NCBI GenBank assembly: GCA_963674475.2
Contig: CAXXFQ010000008.1
Coordinates: 124,001-188,000, forward strand
DNA: 64,000 nucleotides
DNA from: CAXXFQ01 sp963674475
Lineage (GTDB): Bacteria; Planctomycetota; Planctomycetia; Pirellulales; Thermoguttaceae
Reading direction: 5' to 3'
Shown in pieces: positions 9,364 to 18,292 of the stretch (positions within the stretch are counted from its first letter, which is position 1; each line of letters starts with the position of its first letter). The notes below the pieces were generated by a model, which saw nothing but the letters and a program-made list of their open reading frames with translations, made no database searches and was not told where the DNA came from. A program made the position numbers and the translations under genes.

Positions 9364-10434
9364 ATGAAAACCACTTTGAAAGAAATCGCGAAACTGGTCG
9401 ACGGCCACCTGATCGGCGATGAAAATATCGTTATCGAAGGAGTTGCCCCGCTTTATCAAGTCAAGCCGGGGCAAATCACACTTTACGACACGCAAGATTC
9501 GCGCAGCCGTGGCCTCATCAAAAACGCGTCGGCCCTGTTGGTCACTCGCGGAATCGTGATCGAGGATCGACCGACTATCGAAGTGGACCAAGTTCACGAA
9601 GCGTTCGCGAAAATCATCCAATTTTTTCGACCTGCCCGAAACGAGAAACGGATCGGAATCAGCCCACAAGCGGTCGTCAGCTCCACGGCTCGAATCGGCA
9701 AGGATGTCGATATCCACCCGCTAGCGATCATTGAAGACCATGTCGAAATCGGCGACGGCTCGACCATTCATTCGGGCGTCCGGATCATGTCGGGAACGAC
9801 AATCGGAAAAGAAGTTACTATCTTTCCGAACGCCGTCCTTTACGAAAACTCGGTGATCGGCGACCGGTGTATTCTTCATGCTACCTCGGTTATCGGCGCG
9901 TACGGCTTCGGCTACGACCAAGTCGACGGTCGCCATGAACTCTCGGCCCAATTGGGCAACGTCGTTTTGGGCGACGACGTCGAGATCGGCGCCAGCTCGA
10001 CGGTCGACCGCGGCACCTACGGCTCGACGATCATTGGGGAAGGAACCAAGGTCGACAACCAGGTGATGATCGCGCACAACTGCCACATTGGTTGCCATAA
10101 CCTGATCTGTTCGCAAGTCGGTATCGCCGGAAGTACCAGCACGGGCGACTACGTCGTCATGGCCGGTCAGGTTGGTGTCCGCGATCATGTCCACATCGGC
10201 GAAGGGGCCGTCCTGGGCGCGATGGCCGGGATAATCAACGACGTTCAACCGGGCGCGTGCATGGTCGGCATCCCCGCAACCCCCGAACGAGATCAAATGA
10301 TCAAGCAGGTCGTCCTGTCCAAGTTGCCCGAGATGCGTCGCCAGTTGAAACACCTTATCCAGGTTGTCGAAAAGGCCACCGGCGAATCGCTCGTAAAAAA
10401 CAAAAAAAAAGGATTCCCTAGACGGGCCGCTTAA
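9364..10434 (+). CDS. lpxD: UDP-3-O-acylglucosamine N-acyltransferase LpxD
   Basis: Adds the second acyl chain to UDP-3-O-acyl-glucosamine in lipid A synthesis. The protein has 356 residues. The N-terminal uridine-binding domain (residues 1-100) is followed by a left-handed beta-helix of hexapeptide repeats (about 105-310) containing IAHNCHIGCHN, whose His is the usual catalytic base, and GVRDHVHIGEGA. A C-terminal helical segment follows. I start at the ATG at 9364, which gives the family-typical MKTTLKEIAKLVDG and is preceded by AAGGAA; an in-frame ATG at 9301 would add 21 atypical residues. The lpxI gene follows after 92 nt, so the two lipid A genes are probably co-expressed. This supports an LPS-type outer membrane. 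Confidence 0.93.
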   Translation: MKTTLKEIAKLVDGHLIGDENIVIEGVAPLYQVKPGQITLYDTQDSRSRGLIKNASALLVTRGIVIEDRPTIEVDQVHEAFAKIIQFFRPARNEKRIGISPQAVVSSTARIGKDVDIHPLAIIEDHVEIGDGSTIHSGVRIMSGTTIGKEVTIFPNAVLYENSVIGDRCILHATSVIGAYGFGYDQVDGRHELSAQLGNVVLGDDVEIGASSTVDRGTYGSTIIGEGTKVDNQVMIAHNCHIGCHNLICSQVGIAGSTSTGDYVVMAGQVGVRDHVHIGEGAVLGAMAGIINDVQPGACMVGIPATPERDQMIKQVVLSKLPEMRRQLKHLIQVVEKATGESLVKNKKKGFPRRAA

Positions 10435-10526
10435 ATCGTCTCACTTCTTCACTTAGGATCGGCTCCCCCCCTTTTCCTTGCTTCCTGGCGTCTTATAAAG
10501 TGACCACGACCACGCAAACGCAAACG

Positions 10527-11408
10527 ATGAATTCGAAACGGCCGCGTCCGGCTCGCGTCGGACTGTTGGCCGGATGGGGACGCTATCCGTTTATCGTGGC
10601 CGAAAGCCTTCGCAAGCAGGGAATCGAATCGTATTGCCTGGGCATCAGTGGACATGCCGAACCCGAACTGGCCGACGTGTGCGACCATTTCGAATGGATC
10701 GGGCTTTGCAAGATGGGACATGCGCTCCGACGCCTTCAGACATTCGGCGTTACCGAAGCGACCATGGCCGGGAAAATCCACAAGGTGGCCCTCTTCCAGC
10801 CGTGGCGATGGTTTAAGCATCTGCCCGACCTGACGACTATCCGCGTCTTCGCCCCCCATTTTTTGACCCATCGACGGGATTGCAAGGACGACACCCTTTT
10901 GGGAGTCATCGTGGAGACCTTTGCCGACAAGGGGATCCGCTTCGGGCCGGCGACCGACTACGCTCCCGAATTGTTGATCGGCGCCGGGGAACTGACCGAA
11001 CAACGGCCGTCCGGCGCGCAGTGGCGCGACATTGAATTCGGTTGGGAAATTGCCAAGAAGATGGGCCATCTCGACATCGGGCAAAGCGTCGTTGTCAAAG
11101 ACCAGGCCGTCATGGCGGTCGAAGCGGTCGAAGGGACCGACCTCTGTATTCAACGGGCCGGCGAGCTTTGTCAGACGGGCGGTTTTACCGTCGTCAAAGT
11201 GGCCAAGCCACAGCAAGACATGCGTTTCGACGTTCCGGCTGTTGGACTACGTACACTCCAAACGATTTACAAGGCGGGCGGTAAGGTCCTGGCGATCGAA
11301 GCAGACCGAACGATTGTGCTAGAGCAGGAAGAAGTGATTGAGTACGCCAACCGGCACAAACTGGCTGTCGTCGCGTTGAGTCACCCCGAAAAAAAAGACG
11401 GCCGGTAA
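10527..11408 (+). CDS. lpxI: UDP-2,3-diacylglucosamine pyrophosphatase LpxI (DUF1009)
   Basis: Hydrolyses UDP-2,3-diacylglucosamine to lipid X, replacing LpxH in many non-enteric Gram-negatives. It has 293 residues from the ATG at 10527; a GTG at 10500 would add nine Thr/Gln-rich residues, and neither start has a clear Shine-Dalgarno site. The N-terminal domain carries RVGLLAGWGRYPFIVAESL. The central segment has KIHKVALFQP and FAPHFLTHRRDCKDDTLLG. The C-terminal DUF1009 core has IGQSVVVKDQAVMAVEAVEGTD and KPQQDMRFDVPAVG, with the invariant Asp of the family. It lies directly after lpxD, as in many planctomycetes, so the pair forms a lipid A mini-operon. Confidence 0.9.
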   Translation: MNSKRPRPARVGLLAGWGRYPFIVAESLRKQGIESYCLGISGHAEPELADVCDHFEWIGLCKMGHALRRLQTFGVTEATMAGKIHKVALFQPWRWFKHLPDLTTIRVFAPHFLTHRRDCKDDTLLGVIVETFADKGIRFGPATDYAPELLIGAGELTEQRPSGAQWRDIEFGWEIAKKMGHLDIGQSVVVKDQAVMAVEAVEGTDLCIQRAGELCQTGGFTVVKVAKPQQDMRFDVPAVGLRTLQTIYKAGGKVLAIEADRTIVLEQEEVIEYANRHKLAVVALSHPEKKDGR

Positions 11409-11729
11409 AGGCTCCCGTTTTTCAAAAGAAAACCGATTTGACCGGGTCGATTTGGAGTTCGCTAGAAAAGCTAAGAATCCGGCCCTTCTTTCCAAGCTAT
11501 GTAAAGAAGCTCAGAAAATGCCCCGTCTCGTGGTCGAATATATCTGGTTACTGGCCCGAACAATTCGACCGACGAGACCGTAATTTTTTCAAATCCACCC
11601 CCCATTTTGAAGTGCCAACTCCCGGCAAAGACATTCCGGGCGGCCACCTCGCATTTTTTTACGACCGGCCTATTAGGTCTGCCGTGGCCCTACACTGCTC
11701 TTGCCCACAAGAGAGACGGGAAGTGTAAA
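11409..11729. other. Convergent intergenic region, no gene seen
   Basis: A 321-nt gap between lpxI and the convergent Rrf2 gene. Short open frames here have no coding character. No strong terminator hairpin was found. Confidence 0.4.
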
Positions 11730-12146
11730 CTACTTCCGCTTCATCTTGTTAAGCAGGTCGGTCAACGTCACGCCGTGTAACGATTTCTGTTCATTGTCGT
11801 AAATCTTGCCCCACATGTCGAACAGAACCTTTACCGCCGTCGAGTCGGCCGATGCATTGCAGGTCGGCTTGCCACTGGATCGAACCGAGCTGTCGACGAC
11901 CTCCATGATCGTGCCGATGGTGATTTCTTTGGGGTTTTTGGCAAGCTGATAACCGCCCGCCGCACCGCGAATACTTTTGACGTAGCCCGCTTCTTTAAGT
12001 TGAAGCAAGATCTGCACCAAGAAACGCGGGGGAACCCCATGTCGCTCACCAATCAGGCGAATACTGACCGGCTCTTCCGATCCGTATTCCGCCGCCAGGT
12101 CCAACATGGCAATGCATGCATACTCCGTTTTCGCTGAAATTCTCAT
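11730..12146 (-). CDS. Rrf2-family transcriptional regulator
   Basis: A 138-residue winged-helix DNA-binding regulator beginning MRISAKTEYACIAMLDLA, typical of Rrf2. The recognition helix and wing follow (GVPPRFLVQILLQLKEAGYVKSIRGAAGGYQLAK), then a dimerisation helix and a short C-terminus. IscR/NsrR members ligate an iron-sulfur cluster with three closely spaced Cys. Here only one Cys (in PTCNASAD) remains in that region, so a cluster is unlikely and the protein may be closer to CymR. I start at the ATG at 12146, preceded by GTGGAAG; an in-frame start at 12188 would add 14 residues. The target is unknown. It lies beside a long AT-rich gap and may regulate itself. Confidence 0.85.
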   Translation of the reverse strand: MRISAKTEYACIAMLDLAAEYGSEEPVSIRLIGERHGVPPRFLVQILLQLKEAGYVKSIRGAAGGYQLAKNPKEITIGTIMEVVDSSVRSSGKPTCNASADSTAVKVLFDMWGKIYDNEQKSLHGVTLTDLLNKMKRK

Positions 12147-12950
12147 GCCGCTTCCACTGAATTTTCCAGGGTTATAGAAAATGACCAAGCCGTAAAAATC
12201 ATTTCAAACACTCGGGCGTTTTCACACCCTCCTCGATAACCGCCCTTCTCTTCAGAAAATTCAGAGAAGCAACAAGGTTATCGGATAAATGTTTTATCAA
12301 AATTATCTTACGGCAACTACTTAAAACCAACGTCACCGGGTCAGCTCGACCTTCGAACCCACCGATGACAAAAAATACTTTTTCCACCCCCCAATAACTT
12401 ACTCACAACTCTGTATTTCAAAAAACGCAATAAAAAGTCCGTTTGTCTCTATAGCTATTCTAGACACTTAAATTGGTTTTGTCTTCCCTTCCTGATGAAG
12501 GATATTTTACCCCGCTAAAGTAGGGGTTTTCGCTTTTTCCTTACTGACTTAATATGCCAAAAATATTTAAATTGATCAAAATCGTTTTAAATATAGCATT
12601 TAAAGCACTTTCCTTCCCTTCGTTTCCGCAAGGAAAGGACCAAAATCGGAAAATCTTTGATCTTGACAGTCGGTTCCGAAAACGCCACGATTCTCAAAAG
12701 ACCCGATTTTTGTCAGTCCGAAGAAGATTCTTTAATCCTAACTTTTACTGGACACTTTGGTTCTTGTCCAGTCAACTCACGATTCCACAAGGCAAATCAC
12801 CATGGTCAGGAGAGGTTTTTTGCGGAACAAAAGTTCAGTAGGACACATCCGTTCATGAAATCCTACTCCTTGTTTCCCTTTGATAAAACCACCCCCCTTA
12901 CTAAAATTGCATAAAAAAACCTTTTTTTCAAGAAAACCGGCAAAAAACCC
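12147..12950. other. Long AT-rich divergent region, no gene seen
   Basis: An 804-nt stretch between the Rrf2 gene and rhamnulokinase, clearly more AT-rich than its surroundings. Around 12511-12540 a CCCC...GGGG hairpin with a TTTTCG tail (ACCCCGCTAAAGTAGGGGT) could stop transcription. Short frames in the middle have no start signals or recognisable sequence. It should hold the promoters of both flanking genes. Confidence 0.45.
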
Positions 12951-14426
12951 ATGAATACAAAAGCTTATCTGGCCGTCGATATGGGCGCATCCAGTGGACG
13001 TCATGTTGTCGGCCGCTTTGACGGAACTAAAATCTCGCTCGAGGAAGTGTATCGATTCGAAAACGGGCCGGTTGACACGCTGGGCACCCTCCATTGGGAT
13101 CTTTTGAACCAGTGGACCCACGTCCAAAATGGCATTCTGGCGGCTGCCGCCTTGGAAACCCCCATTGCCAGCGTTGGGGTCGATACTTGGGGAGTCGATT
13201 TTGGCCTTTTGGGCCGGGGGGATGTTCTTTTAGGGAACCCCTATCACTATCGGGATGCGCGGACCAATGGGATTCTGGAAAAAGCGTATAAAATCGTCTC
13301 ACGGGAAGAAATCTTTTTCCAGTCAGGCCTTCAATTCCTTCAATTCAATACAATCTTCCAATTCTTGGCCATGAAATTGGGCGAATCCCCCCTTCTGGAT
13401 GCGGCCCAGTCGATGTTGATGATGCCCGATTTGTTCCACTGGCTGCTGACCGGCCAAAAATCGAACGAGTTTACCAACGCGACGACGACCCAGTTTTATA
13501 ACCCGATCGAGGGGGGGTGGGCCCTCAGCCTGCTCGACCGGTTCGGCCTTCCGACCGATCTGTTGGGGCCGATCTCACCACCCGGCACCAATCTGGGCCC
13601 CTTGCGGAACGAATTGGGCCTCAAGGCGGACGTGGTCTTACCCGGCTCGCACGACACGGCCAGCGCGATCATGGCCGTTCCGGCCGCGGGTGGCCAAGCG
13701 GGAAAGCAGCCGAACTGGTGTTATTTGAGCCTGGGTACCTGGGCCCTCATGGGGATCGAGTCGCCCCGACCGGTCGTCAGCGACGAAGTGCTCCGACTGA
13801 ACTTTACCAATGAAGGAGGAGTCGGCGGGACGACCCGGTTGCTGAAAAACATTTGTGGACTCTGGCTCATTCAAGAGTGTCGACGCAAGTGGAATCAAGC
13901 TGGGCGAAATTGGGACTGGGAAGATCTCAACCGGATGTCGGCCGCCGCCAGTGCGCGACGATCGTTTATCGACCCGGACGCCGAAGATTTTCTGGCGCCG
14001 GAAGATATGCCGGAAGCGATCCGCGCGTTTTGTCGACGGACCGGCCAACCGGTTCCCGACGACGAGGGGGCCATTCTCCGATGTGCGCTGGATAGTCTCG
14101 CCCTGAAGTTCCGTCACGTCCTTTCGATGTGCGAATCGTTGGCCGGAGGGCCGATCGAGACGATCCATATCGTCGGTGGCGGTACCCAAAATCGGCAACT
14201 CTGCCAAGCGACAGCCGAGGCCTGTGGCCGTCCGGTCGTTGCCGGGCCGGTCGAAGCGACCGCCACGGGCAATCTGATGATGCAAGCGGTGGCTGCTGGG
14301 GATGTTGCGTCAATCGCCGAAGCGCGTGAGGTCGTACGCAACAGTTTCGAGGTCGAGGTTTACGAACCGAAAAACACGGCCGCCTGGGACGATGCCTACG
14401 CAAGTTTTAGAGCAATTTCCAAATAA
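12951..14426 (+). CDS. rhaB: Rhamnulokinase (FGGY family)
   Basis: Phosphorylates L-rhamnulose to L-rhamnulose 1-phosphate in the cytoplasm. The protein has 491 residues, the normal length. The first phosphate-binding motif is LAVDMGASSGRHVVGRFDG (residues 7-25). SVGVDTWGVDFGLL marks the sugar-binding half. GSHDTASAIMAVPA near residue 226 carries the catalytic Asp, followed by YLSLGTWALMGIES. The ATP-side motif HIVGGGTQNRQLCQ, typical of RhaB, lies near residue 405. There is no Shine-Dalgarno site before the ATG. Rhamnose isomerase and aldolase genes are not in the window. The GH78-like protein at 3.7-6.2 kb could supply the sugar. Confidence 0.92.
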   Translation: MNTKAYLAVDMGASSGRHVVGRFDGTKISLEEVYRFENGPVDTLGTLHWDLLNQWTHVQNGILAAAALETPIASVGVDTWGVDFGLLGRGDVLLGNPYHYRDARTNGILEKAYKIVSREEIFFQSGLQFLQFNTIFQFLAMKLGESPLLDAAQSMLMMPDLFHWLLTGQKSNEFTNATTTQFYNPIEGGWALSLLDRFGLPTDLLGPISPPGTNLGPLRNELGLKADVVLPGSHDTASAIMAVPAAGGQAGKQPNWCYLSLGTWALMGIESPRPVVSDEVLRLNFTNEGGVGGTTRLLKNICGLWLIQECRRKWNQAGRNWDWEDLNRMSAAASARRSFIDPDAEDFLAPEDMPEAIRAFCRRTGQPVPDDEGAILRCALDSLALKFRHVLSMCESLAGGPIETIHIVGGGTQNRQLCQATAEACGRPVVAGPVEATATGNLMMQAVAAGDVASIAEAREVVRNSFEVEVYEPKNTAAWDDAYASFRAISK

Positions 14427-14595
14427 GTGGGGCGGGTTCTTTACGGTGAATAGGGGAATGGAAAAAACCTAAAACGATTCCACCGTTGCACTTCTAGGGC
14501 AATCATGGGAGCTTTCCCCCTGGCCGGCGTGAGGGTACCGTTAGCTTAAGTAAAAACGGCCGAAGCAAAAAACGGGTCAGTTGATCAAAACACTC

Positions 14596-14625
14596 TTGGT
14601 CGAAAAAGCGGTTTTAGTTTATAAT
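14596..14625 (+). promoter_or_regulatory. Putative sigma70-type promoter before the DUF2617-like gene
   Basis: TTGGTC at 14596-14601 and a perfect TATAAT at 14620-14625 with an 18-nt spacer, about 75 nt before the GTG start. Confidence 0.5.
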
Positions 14626-14648
14626 AAGATAATTGCGGCGGAAATAAT

Positions 14649-14668
14649 CCCCTTCCGAGGGGGTTTTT
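14649..14668 (+). terminator. Leader hairpin with T-tract
   Basis: CCCCT-TCCG-AGGGG followed by GTTTTT lies between the promoter at 14596 and the start at 14700. It looks like a weak terminator or attenuator in the 5' leader; I see no paired antiterminator. Confidence 0.35.
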
Positions 14669-14699
14669 CATATTAAAAAACACCTAAGGGTATACACCT

Positions 14700-15254
14700 G
14701 TGCTTTCGGTTCGCCCCAAAGTCGCCGAGTTGGTCTTCCAACTTTACGGAAGATCGTTGCATCCAGAGCTGTTTGTGGTCCATCAGACGCAAAAGGTCGC
14801 GCGGGGGGACTACGAAGCCAAAATCGATATCACCAGCGACGGCCACCTGGTGACTTGGAAATACGGCGACTTCCTCCTTTCGGAAGTCACCACGTCGGCG
14901 CTTCACCCGTTGCCCGAGCGGCGGCGTCATTTTTCGGCCCGTCTTCGCGGTTCGCGTCACGAGCGGATGGAGTGTCGAGAGGGGGTCGTTTACGAAGTCG
15001 ACTTCCAACTCGAATCGGTCGAGCCGGAGGTAATCTGGACCTTCCAGCAAGAGTTGGCCGACGGAGCCGAGCAGGGACTCGGACAAGGGGGGCTGTTGCA
15101 CCGCTTCGATTCCAGTGGTCGGATCGCCATGGGCGCGATGAGCTTCATCAACGTCGAGAGTCGCGATCGGAGCCTCTTCGTTCAGGCGTTTCATACCTTC
15201 CCGGACGACTACGCGATCGTCAGGAGCCAGTCCCGCTTCACGATTCTACGGTAA
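14700..15254 (+). CDS. DUF2617-like conserved protein
   Basis: A 184-residue cytoplasmic protein with no signal peptide. It starts MLSVRPKVAELVFQLYGRSLHPELF and contains RGDYEAKIDITSDGHLV and WKYGDFLLSEV, patterns I associate with DUF2617, a family of unknown function found in planctomycetes and actinobacteria. The centre has ELVD-type acidic stretches, and the end has FVQAFHTFPDDYAIVRSQS. The GTG start at 14700 is preceded by AAGGG at 8 nt. A promoter-like element and a hairpin lie upstream. It is convergent with nth, only 39 nt away. The domain identification is from memory and moderately sure; function is unknown. Confidence 0.7.
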   Translation: MLSVRPKVAELVFQLYGRSLHPELFVVHQTQKVARGDYEAKIDITSDGHLVTWKYGDFLLSEVTTSALHPLPERRRHFSARLRGSRHERMECREGVVYEVDFQLESVEPEVIWTFQQELADGAEQGLGQGGLLHRFDSSGRIAMGAMSFINVESRDRSLFVQAFHTFPDDYAIVRSQSRFTILR

Positions 15255-15293
15255 AACGGGGCTCTTTTCCTTACCTCAGGATCACGTGAATTC

Positions 15294-15938
15294 TCACGTC
15301 AGAATTTTCGGGCAAATCTCGGAGAGCGGACAGATATCGCACGTCGGCTTGCGCGCCTTGCAGGGGCCGCGTCCCAAGAGGATCACGCGGTGGCTGAAAT
15401 CGATCCACTCGCCGCGCGGTAGGCGGGCCATCAGATCTCGCTCGACCTTGACCGGATGTTTTTCCCCGGAAAGCCCCGTTCGGCGACTGATCCGTCCGAC
15501 GTGCGTATCGACCACAACGCCGCTGGAAATCCCAAACGCGGTCCCCATGATCACGTTGGCCGTCTTCCGACCGATCCCCGGCAAAGCAACCAGGGCGTCG
15601 AAATCAACCGGCACCTTGCTGTCATGCTTTTCGACCAAAATACGACAGGCCCCTTGGATATGTTTCGCCTTGTTTCGGAAAAAACCGGTACTTTCGATTG
15701 CCTTTTCCAAAGTGTCGAGTCGGCAAAAGGCGTAGTCCGCCGCGGTCTGAAAACGGGCAAACAGATCCTCGGTCACCAGATTCACCCGCCGGTCGGTGCA
15801 TTGGGCCGAGAGGATCGTCGCGACCAGAAGTTGCAACGGGTTTTGAAAACGCAACGAACAGGTCGCTTTCGGGTAGGTCCGAGCCAGACGACGGACGATT
15901 TTCGCGGCAAAACGTTTTTCTTCCACAGTAACCGACAT
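15294..15938 (-). CDS. nth: Endonuclease III (DNA glycosylase/AP lyase)
   Basis: Removes oxidised pyrimidines and cleaves the abasic site in base excision repair. The protein has 214 residues, the usual size. ILSAQCTDRRVN lies in the N-terminal half. The helix-hairpin-helix LPGIGRKTANVIM carries the catalytic Lys, and VDTHVGRI carries the catalytic Asp. The C-terminal 4Fe-4S ligands are intact in a C-x6-C-x2-C-x5-C pattern (CKARKPTCDIC...C). I choose the ATG at 15938, preceded by AGGAC; a TTG at 15941 adds one residue. Confidence 0.95.
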   Translation of the reverse strand: MSVTVEEKRFAAKIVRRLARTYPKATCSLRFQNPLQLLVATILSAQCTDRRVNLVTEDLFARFQTAADYAFCRLDTLEKAIESTGFFRNKAKHIQGACRILVEKHDSKVPVDFDALVALPGIGRKTANVIMGTAFGISSGVVVDTHVGRISRRTGLSGEKHPVKVERDLMARLPRGEWIDFSHRVILLGRGPCKARKPTCDICPLSEICPKILT

Positions 15939-16385
15939 CAAAGTGTCCTATTCTGAAACACGTGAGGCCCTGCTATCCACCCTCGTTGTAGCCATCTCGA
16001 GGGGGACGCCCCGTCGTTCTTCTCAAATTCCGTTGGAGGAACGGCTTTCCCCCAAAGTGGCTTCCGTTGGCTTTGCAACGAATTTTGCCTTGGGGCCGGA
16101 GCCCGAAGTTGCGGCAATCTCGATCAAACGTAACCGGGCCCGACCAATAGACTCTCGTGCGATTGATCTTGGCTTTCCCTCGACCCTAAGATTATCATAG
16201 GGACCTTGCCGATAAGCAAGCTCTCCCAGTCCTTTGACTGGGCTGATTGACGGGGGCCGATTGACGGGGCGAATCCTTCCAAGGGTTGAGTTCTTTTTTC
16301 CCCAAATCCCACCCAGGTTATTTGGGGGGGATTTGATTCAGGCGAACCTAACGCGCATTTGCCCCAAAAATGGTTTGGAGTTTTT
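15939..16385. other. Divergent intergenic region between nth and the LON-domain gene
   Basis: A 447-nt gap holding promoters for both directions. Short frames here lack coding features. No RNA or repeat was recognised. Confidence 0.4.
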
Positions 16386-17090
16386 ATGTCCGGTTTTGAT
16401 GGCTGTTCGTTCCAGGCAGACGAATTTTCGGGCCGTGTCCGACTTTTGACGGTGCCGGGGCTGATTATGTTCCCCCATGTCATCCAACCGCTCCATATCC
16501 GTCAGACGTACCATTTCGATCTTGTTCGAGACGCGATAGAGGACGATCGGCTCTTGGCGGTTCCGATTCTCGGCCCCGACGAAAAAGTCGACCAACCGGC
16601 CCACCTTCCTTCGTCCCCTTTGGCTTGCCTTTGTCAAATCGCGGCGGTCAAACCTTTGGGCGACGGAAGCCAGAACGTTTTATTGGCCGGTTTACGTCGT
16701 CTTCGACTCGTTCGGCCGTTCCAGGCCCGTCGTTCTTATTTGGAGACCAAGGGAGAAATTCTCGAGGATGGTTGCCCGTCGATCGACGAATGCTCCGTTT
16801 GGATTCAAGATCTGAGGAAATCGCTGCAACGAATCCTCCCTTGCCTGCCTCACCTTGAAGAACAGCTGAGACTTCTCCTGGATGCCGACCACCTCTCATT
16901 GAACGTCCTGACCGACGTCTTGGGTTTCGCCCTCGAACTGCCCATGAAATACCGCGCCGAGCTTTTGGCCGAAACCGACATACTTGCCAGGGCGGATCGA
17001 CTTCTTCAGTATATCGAAAAGATGGCCGCCTCACTGGAGGGCGAGTCGGTGTCGTGCCTATGGTACCGATCGCAATTCAGCCCGAACTGA
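16386..17090 (+). CDS. LON peptidase N-terminal (substrate-binding) domain protein
   Basis: A 234-residue stand-alone LON-N domain (PF02190) without ATPase or protease parts. The beginning of the domain is visible as VRLLTVPGLIMFPHVIQPLHI (residues 20-40), followed by LLAVPILGPDEK, and then ASICQIAAVKPLGDG-like strands and GLRRLRLVRP. A helical C-terminal half (about 130-220) completes it. Such proteins occur widely and are thought to bind protein substrates; their role is not established. The ATG at 16386 is preceded by TTGGAG; a TTG at 16359 is in frame but less likely. It converges with the isomerase gene 19 nt downstream. Confidence 0.8.
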   Translation: MSGFDGCSFQADEFSGRVRLLTVPGLIMFPHVIQPLHIRQTYHFDLVRDAIEDDRLLAVPILGPDEKVDQPAHLPSSPLACLCQIAAVKPLGDGSQNVLLAGLRRLRLVRPFQARRSYLETKGEILEDGCPSIDECSVWIQDLRKSLQRILPCLPHLEEQLRLLLDADHLSLNVLTDVLGFALELPMKYRAELLAETDILARADRLLQYIEKMAASLEGESVSCLWYRSQFSPN

Positions 17091-17109
17091 TTTTTCGTTT
17101 CCGGGGTCT

Positions 17110-17958
17110 TCAACTGGTCGACCCGATCAGACCTTCTAAATGCGTCTTCGCTTCCCGTCCGGCCGCGTCCGGGTCATCGATATAGGGGTAAAGCTCGACC
17201 GTGACCCAACCGTCGTAGCCGGTCTTTTGAATTGCCTCTAAAACCCCCACGAAATCGATCGCTCCATGGCCGGGGATCAAATGGGCATGCTCGCGCGAGG
17301 CGGCGATATCTTCAATATGGTAATGTCGCGTATGGTTGGCCATTGGCCCGATCCATTCGCAAGGCTCCTCGCCCATGCAAAAGGCGTGGCCGATATCGAA
17401 ATTCAGACCCAACCGGGGCGAGTCGACCCGTCCGGCCAGGTCGAGATACGGCTCGAATCGCTCGATCAACAGCCCCGGTTCCGGTTCGATCAACAGGTCG
17501 ACCTCTAACTGCTCGGCCAATTCGACGCACGGCATCAGCTCGTCGTAAAAACGCCGGAACGCTTGGTTCCACGATTGGCCCGGTTCCAGCGGTCCGCCCG
17601 GCTCGGTCTGGATCGACGGCGCGCCAAGATCGGCCGCCAGCCGCAGCGCCCGCTTGGTGTGCTCGCGACGAATCGCCCGGTAGTTCGGATCGGATTCGAT
17701 CCAGGACGGATGCCAATAGGGCTGACGCGGATCGGCCACTCCGTTCATCATGAATCCATTGACGTTGGCAATCGCCAGTCCGTGTTCCTCCAGACAGTCG
17801 CGGATCGCCCGGCGACGCTCGTCCAACAACCCGGCCGGCCAGGCGTGCGGGACGTCGGCCAAGAGTTCCAGGCCTTGATATCCCAACCCGGCAATTCGCC
17901 GAATCGTCTCCTCAATCGAATAACGCATGTACGCGTTGGAACTATAGGCCAGTTTCAT
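17110..17958 (-). CDS. Sugar phosphate isomerase/epimerase (xylose isomerase-like TIM barrel)
   Basis: A 282-residue AP-endonuclease-2/xylose-isomerase-like barrel. The N-terminus MKLAYSSNAYMRYSIEETI leads to the first strand and helix. Likely metal ligands are the Glu in LLIEPEPGLL, the Asp and His in LNFDIGHAFC, the His in HYHIEDIA and the Glu in VTVELYPY, in the expected order. No signal peptide is present. The ATG at 17958 follows GAAGGAAGA, which decides it over a TTG/ATG-type extension to 17991. It is divergent from the aldolase-like gene at 18293, so the two may share a control region. Substrate unknown. Confidence 0.8.
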   Translation of the reverse strand: MKLAYSSNAYMRYSIEETIRRIAGLGYQGLELLADVPHAWPAGLLDERRRAIRDCLEEHGLAIANVNGFMMNGVADPRQPYWHPSWIESDPNYRAIRREHTKRALRLAADLGAPSIQTEPGGPLEPGQSWNQAFRRFYDELMPCVELAEQLEVDLLIEPEPGLLIERFEPYLDLAGRVDSPRLGLNFDIGHAFCMGEEPCEWIGPMANHTRHYHIEDIAASREHAHLIPGHGAIDFVGVLEAIQKTGYDGWVTVELYPYIDDPDAAGREAKTHLEGLIGSTS

Positions 17959-18292
17959 TCGTCTTCCTTCGCTGTGAAATACCACCCACACGAAAAGAGG
18001 TAAACCGTTTCATATGATCTGATTCGGCCAAGCGGTCCAATTCCGGAGTCAGCCTGATGATCCCGCTTCCGTCCGCCTGGAAATCGTCAAAAAACAGCAA
18101 AAAAGCCGTTTTTACCCAAACGGCCACCTTAACCCCCCTGCTTGGTCAGCCGGAATGAACTATAATTGTCATTATAACTCGTAAAGGTATTGGCGCCCTT
18201 ACCTCACCCCCCCAGGAGGTACTCGGCAAGCCGATTGCAACCTCACGAAAGAACCTCAAAGCCAACTTCCCCTCGAGCGGAACCGACACCCC
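17959..18292. promoter_or_regulatory. Divergent promoter region
   Basis: A 334-nt gap between two divergent metabolic genes. At 18161-18176 the sequence TATAATTGTCATTATA is a perfect 6-4-6 palindrome that includes a consensus -10 box, readable on either strand. No well-spaced -35 was found. Confidence 0.35.

Noticed and set aside
12554..12841. 95-codon frame in the AT-rich gap
   Set aside because: No Shine-Dalgarno site, no recognisable sequence, composition of random AT-rich DNA.
14651..14690. Riboswitch before the DUF2617-like gene
   Set aside because: Only one short hairpin is present; no known aptamer core could be recognised.
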